Assembly (NCBI GenBank): GCA_023390055.1
Contig: JAEWDP010000121.1
Span: 1 to 15,049 of the forward strand
Origin: Pseudomonadota bacterium
GTDB taxonomy: Bacteria; Pseudomonadota; Alphaproteobacteria; Rhizobiales; Rhizobiaceae
DNA: 15,049 nt
Direction: 5' to 3'
Shown: piece by piece, positions 6,789-12,763 of the stretch
How the letters are laid out: every line of letters starts with the position of its first letter
Position numbering within the stretch: the stretch's first letter is position 1
Translations under genes and position numbers: made by a program
Notes under the pieces: model-generated
What the model was told of the DNA's origin: nothing
Database searches by the model: none
Seen by the model: only the letters and a program-made list of their open reading frames with translations

Positions 6789-7663
6789 GATTTCGGGCCT
6801 TTTTCCTGGATCGCATAGCGTCCGGTGATCATCGAGCGGATATTGTTCCAGGGCCCGGAAAGGATCACCATTGCCACATGCACGATAACGAAGATCACAA
6901 GCGCCGACGCAGTGATGAAATGGATCGTGCGCGCGGACTGGCGTCCGCCGAAAATATCAACAAGGGACGGCAGAGCGGCATCGACGCCCGGCGACATGGT
7001 CAGGCCGGTCAAAACCATCAGAGGCAGCAGGACGACAATGACGGCCAGATAGGTGAGCTTTTGAAGCGCATTGTAATGCCTGGCCTCCTCCCCTTCGGGG
7101 AAGCGGAGACGAGCGTGGTCGAGAACCTCGCGGCCCAGATGGCGAGGCGAGAGTTCGTGCAGCTTCGGCGCCAGGTCTCGCCTGAAGTGTCCGCTCAGCA
7201 GGCTGAATCCCAGGTAGAGAATACCATTGATCACAAACAGCCAGGCAAAGAAGAAATGCCAGCGACGTCCAGCCGCGAGATCCTGGAACGAGGGAATTGT
7301 CGCCCAGGACGGGAAAGCTCGCGCAGTCGGCTCCCCATCAACATTGGAAACACCCAAGACGCCGGTTGTAGGGATTTGTAGCCCTGCGACACGCAAGAAG
7401 CCGCTTGGCAAGCCTGCATCGTCGTCGGAGCCAATTGTCAGGACGGCGGGGTCGCCGTTCGCGCCATAATGACCCCAATAAAGCTCCGGGTGGGCATTGA
7501 AGATCTGCAGCCCGCTCAAAAGAAGGAAGCTCAGGCAAAGCACGTTTAGCCAGTGCGTGAGCCGGGTTACAACGGAGTGGCGGCGGATGAAGATCGTCCG
7601 AGGATATTGAACATTGTCATTGGAAGCGTTTGCGCTCATCTCAGCGTCTTTCATCTGTGGCAT
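6785..7663 (-). CDS. cytochrome b561-type membrane subunit of the molybdoenzyme
   Basis: A 292-residue integral membrane protein with four main helices at about 34-52, 136-157, 203-222 and 247-269. Likely haem ligands are His37 (RLTHWLN), His136 (RRWHFFFAW), His248 (RTIHFITAS) and His262 (IVHVAMV), the pattern of the di-haem b561/Ni-hydrogenase cytochrome b/thiosulfate reductase gamma-subunit family. A large periplasmic loop of about 80 residues separates helices 1 and 2. It should carry electrons between the quinone pool and the Tat-exported molybdoenzyme encoded next, with which it shares an ATGA overlap. The start is uncertain: ATG 7663, 7654 and 7639 are all in frame, and none has a Shine-Dalgarno sequence. 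A stem-loop ends six bases before ATG 7663. Confidence 0.9.
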   Translation of the reverse strand: MPQMKDAEMSANASNDNVQYPRTIFIRRHSVVTRLTHWLNVLCLSFLLLSGLQIFNAHPELYWGHYGANGDPAVLTIGSDDDAGLPSGFLRVAGLQIPTTGVLGVSNVDGEPTARAFPSWATIPSFQDLAAGRRWHFFFAWLFVINGILYLGFSLLSGHFRRDLAPKLHELSPRHLGREVLDHARLRFPEGEEARHYNALQKLTYLAVIVVLLPLMVLTGLTMSPGVDAALPSLVDIFGGRQSARTIHFITASALVIFVIVHVAMVILSGPWNNIRSMITGRYAIQEKGPKS

Positions 7664-7669
7664 TTACGG

Positions 7670-7697
7670 CTGCAGATCGAACAACCTCGATCTGTAG
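7670..7697 (-). promoter_or_regulatory. RNA stem-loop just upstream of the cytochrome b start
   Basis: In the minus-strand transcript, CUACAGAUCGA pairs with UCGAUCUGCAG around a GGUUGU loop: 10 pairs of 11 with one A-C mismatch. It abuts the stem-loop at 7698-7737 and ends six bases before ATG 7663, where a ribosome-binding site would be expected. No U-tract follows, so it is not a standard terminator. A role in attenuating or protecting the mRNA is inferred. Confidence 0.5.
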
Positions 7698-7737
7698 TCA
7701 CCGGCCGAAGCAGTATGGCGGCTGCTCCGGCCAGTGA
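7698..7737 (-). promoter_or_regulatory. strong 16-bp RNA stem-loop after the DUF5666 gene
   Basis: Nine bases after the TAA at 7747-7749, the arms 7722-7737 and 7698-7713 form 16 continuous pairs around an 8-base loop in the minus-strand RNA. The two DNA mismatches become G-U pairs only when read from the minus strand, which fits the direction of the operon. It could be a 3' stabiliser or partial terminator setting unequal expression of the DUF5666 protein and the cytochrome; no U-tract follows. Confidence 0.6.
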
Positions 7738-7746
7738 CGGCGTGGC

Positions 7747-8373
7747 TTACATGGGTGGAACCACGCCGTTCTTGCCGACGACCACCTGGTGGGCGATCGG
7801 GCCTGTTGCAGCCTTTTCGGCGGTGATAAAGACAACGGCGCCGGGAACGAGATCATCCTTGGTGGCTCCAGCGATGGTCACGACAGGTGTCCCATCCGGA
7901 ATGGCGATCTTCTTTTCCTTCCCATGATAGGTGACCGTGACGGTCCGGCCATCGACGCCCTTAACGGCATCCGCGACCGTCGCATTGGTCATGCTGCTGT
8001 CGGGCTTCAGATCCCAGCCGTAGCTGCCTTCGCCAAGGCCTTTCATTGCCGGCGGGAAAATGACGACCTCAAGCGCTCCATCGCCCCCGTCGGCCTTTGG
8101 CAAGGATGCGATTCCCACGAAATCGCCCGGCTTTATGTCGGTGACCTTGGCATCCGCGACGCCCGCCACCTTCCAGTCGTCGGCAAGCGCCACATCGATT
8201 GTCTCGCCTTCGCGCGTCTTCACTTTGAGCGTTGAACTCTGGTAGTCGACGATGCTGCCGCGGACATGGATCGGCGCGGCTTTCTTATCTTCGGCAGATG
8301 CGGGTGTCGAAAGGACTGTTACCGAAAGGATGCTGGTCAGCCCGAGGGCCAGAGCGGGGAATACATTTTTCAC
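7747..8373 (-). CDS. secreted DUF5666-like periplasmic protein
   Basis: This 208-residue protein has a clear Sec signal peptide (hydrophobic core to STPASA, cleavage near residue 27 before EDKK). The mature part starts IHVRGSIVDYQSSTLKVKTREG, the small beta-barrel repeat of DUF5666-like proteins. It is followed by VTDIKPGDFVGIASLP, and a second similar unit near the C-terminus reads GRTVTVTYHGKEKKIAIPDG with DLVPGAVVFITAEKA, so it looks like two OB-like barrels. There is no Cys or haem motif. The start codon is GTG at 8373, with AGGAAG six bases upstream. The first three bases of that site lie inside the putative TetR operator. The function is unknown. It is the first gene of the redox run downstream of tetR, and its position suggests a periplasmic partner of the molybdoenzyme. 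Confidence 0.85.
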   Translation of the reverse strand: MKNVFPALALGLTSILSVTVLSTPASAEDKKAAPIHVRGSIVDYQSSTLKVKTREGETIDVALADDWKVAGVADAKVTDIKPGDFVGIASLPKADGGDGALEVVIFPPAMKGLGEGSYGWDLKPDSSMTNATVADAVKGVDGRTVTVTYHGKEKKIAIPDGTPVVTIAGATKDDLVPGAVVFITAEKAATGPIAHQVVVGKNGVVPPM

Positions 8374-8382
8374 TTTGATCTT

Positions 8383-8396
8383 CCTACTAGTTGGTA
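8383..8396. promoter_or_regulatory. putative TetR operator copy 1, over the DUF5666 ribosome-binding site
   Basis: On the minus strand this reads TACCAACTAGTAGG, matching 12 of 14 bases of the site at 9042-9055. The two differences are in the central WW. The core is a TAC-N6-GTA dyad. Its 3' end overlaps the AGGAAG Shine-Dalgarno of the GTG-started DUF5666 gene, so bound repressor would sit at the very start of the operon. Confidence 0.6.
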
Positions 8397-8440
8397 TTTT
8401 CGTTGGACGCGATTGGCCTGAGCAGGCTAGCTACGCAGGA

Positions 8441-9031
8441 TTAGTGAGAGACATTCGGCGTAAGGCGGTTGAGAGCAGGTGCAAGTATCGTCGAAAAGAC
8501 CTCCGGTTTACCGTAGGCTCTCGCCGAGAGCATCGCCCCGTACACCGTCGCCAGAAATGCTTCGGCTTCAACGTGCGGTTCGCTCGTGAGATTGAGCGCT
8601 CCATTTTTGCTTCCACGCTCCATCACCGTCGTCAGCCACGATGAAATAAAGCGAAAGAAATTCGTCACCTCGGTTGCGACTTCCGGCGGAAGAGATGGCA
8701 GTTCACTGGCGAGCAGGGCGCACACGCAGTAGGGCCTGCTCGCATCCTCGATGCATTTGGTCCAATGGTTTGCGTAAACCTTGAGGATGTCCAGAGCGTT
8801 TAGAACATTCTGTTCGGGCGCCGCCACGTTCGCCTGACCGTCTTCCCGGTAACGCTTGACCAGCTCACGCACCAGATCAACCTTGCTGGGAAAGTGATGG
8901 TGGATGCTAGCCTTGCGTATGCCGACCACTTCCGAGATATCTGCATAGCTGAACCCGTTGTAACCCCCACTCATGATGAGGTTGCGCGCAGAGGCCAGGA
9001 TTTCGTCGGAAGTGTTCGAAAGATTGCTCAT
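8441..9031 (-). CDS. TetR/AcrR family regulator of the redox operon
   Basis: A 196-residue TetR protein. The N-terminal DNA-binding domain has ILASARNLIMSGGYNGFSYADI followed by the helix-turn-helix SEVVGIRKASIHHHFPSK (about 30-50), then VDLVRELVKRY. The C-terminal ligand domain includes SRPYCVCALLASELPSLP and ends with LSARAYGKPEVFSTILAPAL, as in AcrR-like repressors that sense small hydrophobic ligands. The ATG at 9031 has no Shine-Dalgarno; the operator copy at 9042-9055 lies 10 bases upstream. Genes on both sides share its strand: an SDR 57 bp before it and the DUF5666 gene 67 bp after it. The shared operator points to autorepression and repression of the DUF5666-cytochrome-molybdoenzyme genes. 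The ligand is unknown. Confidence 0.92.
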   Translation of the reverse strand: MSNLSNTSDEILASARNLIMSGGYNGFSYADISEVVGIRKASIHHHFPSKVDLVRELVKRYREDGQANVAAPEQNVLNALDILKVYANHWTKCIEDASRPYCVCALLASELPSLPPEVATEVTNFFRFISSWLTTVMERGSKNGALNLTSEPHVEAEAFLATVYGAMLSARAYGKPEVFSTILAPALNRLTPNVSH

Positions 9032-9041
9032 GGGGTCTGTC

Positions 9042-9055
9042 TACCTTCTAGTAGG
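9042..9055. promoter_or_regulatory. putative TetR operator copy 2, upstream of tetR
   Basis: TACCTTCTAGTAGG on the plus strand, containing the dyad CTAC-N6-GTAG (9041-9054). It lies 10 bases before the tetR start and recurs at 8383-8396. Such paired sites are usual for TetR repressors that control themselves and a neighbouring target. Confidence 0.62.
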
Positions 9056-9088
9056 CAGATCGTCAATAGCAAATAGTTCGTTTTCTTG

Positions 9089-9916
9089 CTAGCCGTCTGT
9101 GGAGACGGTAAGAGCTTTCCACGATGTGAGTTCCTTCTGCAACCGCTCGATCCGCGCCGTCACGTGGCTGAGGGCATCGCTCCCAAGGAGAAGTTGCGGC
9201 GGGGGATTGTCCGATTCAATGAGTGTAAGCACAGCGGCGGCCAGTTTTTTGGGATCACCAAGTTGCTTGCCGCTTACGGCCTGACGCGCCTCGCGGATCG
9301 GATCGAACAGGCTGTCGTAATCTGCAATCGACCTGTCTGTGCGGACCATGGAACGCCCGGCCCAGTCTGTCCGGAACGAGCCAGGGCAAAGCGTTGTCAC
9401 GTGAACTCCAAACGGCGCCATTTCCGAGCGCATGACCTCGGAAATGCCCTGAAACGCGAACTTGCTGCCGCAGTAATATGCGATGCCGGGCATGGTGATC
9501 ATACCGCCCATCGACGTGACGTTCACGATAAAACCACGGCGGCGCTCACGGAACCTCGGAAGAAATGCCTTGGCCACAGCCACGGCGCCGAACACGTTCA
9601 CGTCAAACTGACGTCGCATCTCTTCAAGTGGCGATTCCTCGAGCACGCCCTCGTGACCGTATCCGGCATTGTTGATCAGCACGTCGACTGGCCCGTGTTC
9701 GTCCTCCGCTTGCTGGACGACGTCAGGGATGCGGTCGAAATCGGTGACGTCGCAAAGGACCGGGCGCAGTTCCGGGAGGCTCTTTGCCAGCGTTTCGCGC
9801 GAGGCTTCGGAGCGGACGGTCCCGATGACGGTGTGACCGGCTTCGATTGCGGCAGTGGCGATCGCCAATCCGAAGCCCGAATTCGCCCCTGTTATGAAAA
9901 ACGTTTTGCTCGACAT
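9089..9916 (-). CDS. SDR family NAD(P)-dependent oxidoreductase
   Basis: A 275-residue classical SDR. TGANSGFG is at 9-16, an Arg in GTVRSEAS (about 35) favours NADP(H), and DVTD is at about 56-59. NNAG is at 82-85, Ser135 is in VNVTSMGG, and Tyr148-x3-Lys152 is in AYYCGSKFAFQG. LCPGSFRTDWAGRS after the active site resembles the EPGPFRTDFLGRS of the SDR at 2810-3634, so the two belong to the same subgroup. The start has AAGGAG about eight bases upstream. It diverges from the AraC gene over about 91 bp and lies 57 bp upstream of tetR on the same strand. It is therefore probably controlled by AraC, though read-through into tetR is possible. The substrate is unknown. Confidence 0.93.
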   Translation of the reverse strand: MSSKTFFITGANSGFGLAIATAAIEAGHTVIGTVRSEASRETLAKSLPELRPVLCDVTDFDRIPDVVQQAEDEHGPVDVLINNAGYGHEGVLEESPLEEMRRQFDVNVFGAVAVAKAFLPRFRERRRGFIVNVTSMGGMITMPGIAYYCGSKFAFQGISEVMRSEMAPFGVHVTTLCPGSFRTDWAGRSMVRTDRSIADYDSLFDPIREARQAVSGKQLGDPKKLAAAVLTLIESDNPPPQLLLGSDALSHVTARIERLQKELTSWKALTVSTDG

Positions 9917-10007
9917 TTCTAAAACTCCTTGATTAACCGTGGATGACAGATAATCTCAACGCCAACTGAACTCGATTGCGGATCCTCTAATTGTTTTGCC
10001 TAATCCT

Positions 10008-10919
10008 ATGATTTCTGAAAATCAGTCCGTCGCCCATGACCGGCTCGTCGCCGTGGCCGGGCAACTGGCTCCTCGCCTCGGCTACAATCAGACTGCGATC
10101 AGTTGTGTCCGTATCCTTCGCACCGAGGCGGTGCTCGATGACGTCCCGGTTCTCTATAAGCCGGGGGCGGTCTTCGTATTACAGGGAAGCAAATACGGAA
10201 TCCTCGAAGGCGACGTCTACCTTTATGACGAGGATCATTATCTCGCTGTCTCGGTACCGGTTCCATTCCGAATGACTTCAAAGGCAAGTCCACAGCGGCC
10301 ATTGCTTGCCGTCTATCTGGAGTTCGATATGCAGATGGCGACGGAGATCGCTCTGCAGGTGGAAGAACTCGCAGGTCCCGCAGACGCCAAACCGAGAGGG
10401 CTGCTCTCGAGCAGAATGGACAGCGATATCGAAGACGTCCTGCTTCGCTTACTGACGGCGCTCGGCAACCCGGTCGATGTCGCCGTGCTCGGGAGCTCTA
10501 TTCTGCGTGAACTGCATTACCGCGTGATGGTTGGCTCGCAAGGTAGCGCGGTTATCGCGGCCCTTCAGCGAAAAGGGACGTCCGGAAAACTGCTTCAGAG
10601 CGTGGCATGGCTGCGGGAGAACTACAGCAGTGAAATCGCCGTCGCGGATCTTGCGAGAGACTTGGGTATGAGCGTTCCTTCCTATCACGTCCATTTCAAG
10701 AACCTGACCGGCTCAAGTCCGATGCAATATGTGAAGGCGATGCGGCTCCATGAAGCGAGACTGATGATCGCCCGCCAGACTGCAACACTTGCGGAGGTGG
10801 CGGCGTCAGTGGGCTATGTCAGCCCGGCGCAATTCAGCCGCGACTTCAGACGGCATTTCGGGCGTACCGCATCGGAAGAAGCGAAGTGGGTCCGGCATCA
10901 CCTGGGCGAACAGGTTTGA
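10008..10919 (+). CDS. AraC family transcriptional regulator
   Basis: A 303-residue regulator with an N-terminal AraC_N-type domain (about 20-165, including LYKPGAVFVLQGSKYGIL and VSVPVPF) and a C-terminal pair of helix-turn-helix motifs. The first is IAVADLARDLGMSVPSYHVHFKN (about 210-232) and the second LAEVAASVGYVSPAQFSRDFRRHFG (about 261-285). This layout is typical of AraC proteins divergent from oxidoreductase genes in Rhizobiales. ATG 10008 is chosen; a TTG at 9996 is in frame, but neither has a Shine-Dalgarno. It faces away from the SDR at 9916 and probably activates it. It converges with the racemase gene, with 51 bp between stops and no clear terminator. Confidence 0.93.
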   Translation: MISENQSVAHDRLVAVAGQLAPRLGYNQTAISCVRILRTEAVLDDVPVLYKPGAVFVLQGSKYGILEGDVYLYDEDHYLAVSVPVPFRMTSKASPQRPLLAVYLEFDMQMATEIALQVEELAGPADAKPRGLLSSRMDSDIEDVLLRLLTALGNPVDVAVLGSSILRELHYRVMVGSQGSAVIAALQRKGTSGKLLQSVAWLRENYSSEIAVADLARDLGMSVPSYHVHFKNLTGSSPMQYVKAMRLHEARLMIARQTATLAEVAASVGYVSPAQFSRDFRRHFGRTASEEAKWVRHHLGEQV

Positions 10920-10970
10920 CCATTGCCCCTCACCGTTATCACGATCGATCGACCGTCAGAACACAACATG

Positions 10971-11678
10971 TCATTGTAAAGCGGCTTGAAGGGCGGCTTT
11001 GCAATGAATGAGGGTCGTGTCGAAGACGGGAACGCCTACGTTATCCTGGTTTAACAGCATACCCACCTCGGTACAGCCGAGGATAAGACAGTCGCAGCCT
11101 TTGTCGACCAGACGCTGCGCAATCCGTTCATAGGTCAAGCGGCTCTCCTCGCGAACGATGTCGCGGCACAGCTCTTCATAGATAATACGATGGGTTTCTG
11201 TTCGATCATCCGCTTCAGGGATCGTTGGCGACAGCCCCTGAGCGATGAGGCGGTCGGTGTAGAAGGTCTGCTCCATGGTGAAGGCCGTTGCCATCAAACC
11301 CGGTCTCCGGAAACCGCGGTCGAGGATAGCGGTTGCAGTCGCGTCCGCGATGTGCACGAACGGGATCGACACCCCGCCCACGATGTTGTCCGCCACCTTG
11401 TGCATGGTATTCGTCGCCAGGATGAGGAGGTCGGCACCTCCGCGCTGCAGCGCGATAGCATGTTCATTGAGGATTCGGCCCGCCGCGTCCCAATCGGAGG
11501 ATGCCTGCAACTTTTCGATTTCGTCGAAGTCGACAGACCGTATGAGAAGCTCGGGAGAATGAAGTCCTCCCAGGCTATCGCGGGTAAGCCTGCAGAGTTC
11601 TCGGTAATAAATCTGGGTTGATGTCGCGGACATTCCGCCAAGTATGCCGATGGTCTTCAAATGTCTCTCCATGTTCAT
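10971..11678 (-). CDS. aspartate/glutamate racemase, YgeA (L-DER) type
   Basis: A 235-residue Asp/Glu racemase-fold protein close to E. coli YgeA throughout. Shared blocks include KTIGILGGMS, LGGLHSPELL, RSVDFDEIE, ATNTMHKVAD, HIADAT, FTMEQTFY, IPEADDR and GCTEVGMLL, then PVFDTTLIH. The second catalytic Cys is Cys202 (GCTE). The first catalytic position holds Thr89 (ATNT), not Cys, as in the E. coli enzyme, whose Thr/Cys pair I recall being linked to acting mainly on the L-enantiomers. Bacterial racemases of this type supply D-Asp or D-Glu or other D-amino acids in the cytoplasm. Start 11678 or 11672 (both ATG) lacks a good Shine-Dalgarno. It is alone in its transcription unit, 252 bp downstream of the SDR at 11931-12686. 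Confidence 0.92.
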   Translation of the reverse strand: MNMERHLKTIGILGGMSATSTQIYYRELCRLTRDSLGGLHSPELLIRSVDFDEIEKLQASSDWDAAGRILNEHAIALQRGGADLLILATNTMHKVADNIVGGVSIPFVHIADATATAILDRGFRRPGLMATAFTMEQTFYTDRLIAQGLSPTIPEADDRTETHRIIYEELCRDIVREESRLTYERIAQRLVDKGCDCLILGCTEVGMLLNQDNVGVPVFDTTLIHCKAALQAALQ

Positions 11679-11930
11679 GCGTTAGGTCTGTTACCGCTCA
11701 ACGGCCGCTTGAGCAGAAACCGGGGCACGCATATTCGCTACCCCAGCACGATTGCAACGTCAGGAAAACCACCAACGGAGTGGAGAAATGCCTGAATAAG
11801 GGCCGCCGTCCGCTTCGCCGAACATACGCGCACAGTGCAGCGGAGGGAACTCCGCGGCGGCCCATGCGCGCCCTTATTCCGCGCTAGTAGCTACAGGGTG
11901 GAGCGGCGAGGCACCGCCTCGTCTCAATGC
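11679..11930. other. 252-bp non-coding stretch with nested inverted repeats
   Basis: No convincing gene is seen between the racemase start and the SDR stop. An 86-bp block at 11794-11879 is bounded by perfect 10-bp inverted arms (GAATAAGGGC / GCCCTTATTC). Inside it, GGGCCGCCG (11800-11808) pairs with CGGCGGCCC (11855-11863). A 6-bp hairpin at 11840-11855, GCGGAG-GGAA-CTCCGC, has a GNRA-type loop on the plus strand. The two larger pairings share bases 11800-11803 and so are partly exclusive. It could be a small RNA, a palindromic mobile element of the kind common between rhizobial genes, or a leader for the racemase. The sequence alone does not decide. Confidence 0.5.
11907..11921 (-). terminator. 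small hairpin after the SDR gene, possible terminator
   Basis: CGAGGC-loop-GCCTCG, a perfect 6-bp stem with a 3-base loop, lies nine bases after the SDR stop codon. No U-tract follows on the minus strand, so if it acts in termination it is not a standard intrinsic terminator. Confidence 0.3.
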
Positions 11931-12686
11931 TCAGGCACTGATGCCGCCGTCGACGAGAATGCCTGAGCCGGTAATGTAGGCTGCACCGGGCCCCGCGAGA
12001 AAGGCGACGGCCTCTGCGACTTCACTGGTTTTACCGTATCGAGCAATCGAGAGGTTTGGCAGGATAGCGGCTGCGAGCGCGCCATCGGCAGGGTTCATGT
12101 CAGTATCAATCGGACCTGGTCGAACCAGATTGACCGTAATTTCCCGAGAGCCCAACTCACGTGCGAGGCCGCGCGTGAAGCTTTCCAGCGCAGACTTGGT
12201 CGCGGCATAGACCGCGATCCCCGCGAACGGCACAGCCAGACCCGCATTGCTGCCGGTACTGATGACGCGACCTCCGTTGGGAATATATTTCAGCGCTGCC
12301 TGAGTGATCAGAAAGACACCGCGAACATTGACGTTCAGCTGAAGATCAATCTCCTCCAGTGGCTGCGTGGAGAAATCACCTGCGAAAAGGACACCGGCAT
12401 TATTGACCAGAATATCAAGGCCGCCGAGCTCCGCGACAGTTTGTTCGACGGTAGCCATCGCGGCTGCTTTGCTCGCGGCATCGGCATGGATGGCGATCGC
12501 ATTTCGACCCATGGCGCGGATCTTGGCAACGAGAGCTTCCGCTTTCTCGACCGACTTCTCATAGGTGATCGCAACGTCGGCACCATCCTCGGCCAGTTTT
12601 AGCGCAATTGCCGCACCGATACCGCGTGCCGCACCGGTGACCAGCGCGCGCTTGCCGGAAAGAGGTAGTGTGGAGATGTTGTTCAT
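11931..12686 (-). CDS. SDR family oxidoreductase, FabG-like
   Basis: A 251-residue classical SDR with TGAARGIG at 17-24, NNAG at 95-98, Ser146 in STGSNAG, Tyr160-x3-Lys164 in VYAATKSALE, and RPGPIDTDMNP after the active site. The C-terminus YITGSGILVDGGISA is the FabG/3-oxoacyl-ACP-reductase-like ending, so it belongs to a different SDR branch from the two at 2810 and 9089. The Ser-Tyr spacing is 14, one more than in FabG. The family includes ketoreductases and sugar or alcohol dehydrogenases; location next to an exporter makes a fatty-acid role unlikely. GAGG lies nine bases before the ATG. It follows the MFS gene by 77 bp on the same strand, so it is probably in the same TetR-controlled operon. 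Confidence 0.92.
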   Translation of the reverse strand: MNNISTLPLSGKRALVTGAARGIGAAIALKLAEDGADVAITYEKSVEKAEALVAKIRAMGRNAIAIHADAASKAAAMATVEQTVAELGGLDILVNNAGVLFAGDFSTQPLEEIDLQLNVNVRGVFLITQAALKYIPNGGRVISTGSNAGLAVPFAGIAVYAATKSALESFTRGLARELGSREITVNLVRPGPIDTDMNPADGALAAAILPNLSIARYGKTSEVAEAVAFLAGPGAAYITGSGILVDGGISA

Positions 12687-12763
12687 GGAGAGTACCTCTG
12701 TATGTCTCTGTTTTGCTCTAGAGTTTCACGCCGTTTCCGCGCGATCGGCTGATGATGCGCCGC

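Noticed and set aside
8416..8427. Near-palindrome GCCTG-AG-CAGGC between tetR and the DUF5666 gene.
   Set aside because: Short, with an impossible two-base loop as RNA and no second copy; could be an operator but there is nothing to support it.
9931..9955. GATTA-N15-TAATC in the AraC/SDR spacer as an AraC site.
   Set aside because: Five-base arms are expected by chance, and AraC proteins usually bind direct repeats.
10920..10970. CGATCGATCG palindrome between the converging AraC and racemase genes.
   Set aside because: A simple self-complementary repeat of a common restriction-like tetramer, with no T-tract; not convincing as a terminator or operator.
11789..11800. A tiny ORF (ATG CCT GAA TAA) after a GGAG, as a leader peptide.
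   Set aside because: There is no plus-strand gene downstream for it to control; most likely chance.
11884..11894. CTAGTAG and GTAGCTAC near 11890 as a third copy of the redox TetR operator.
   Set aside because: Only seven bases match, the TACC half is missing, and it is not at a gene start.
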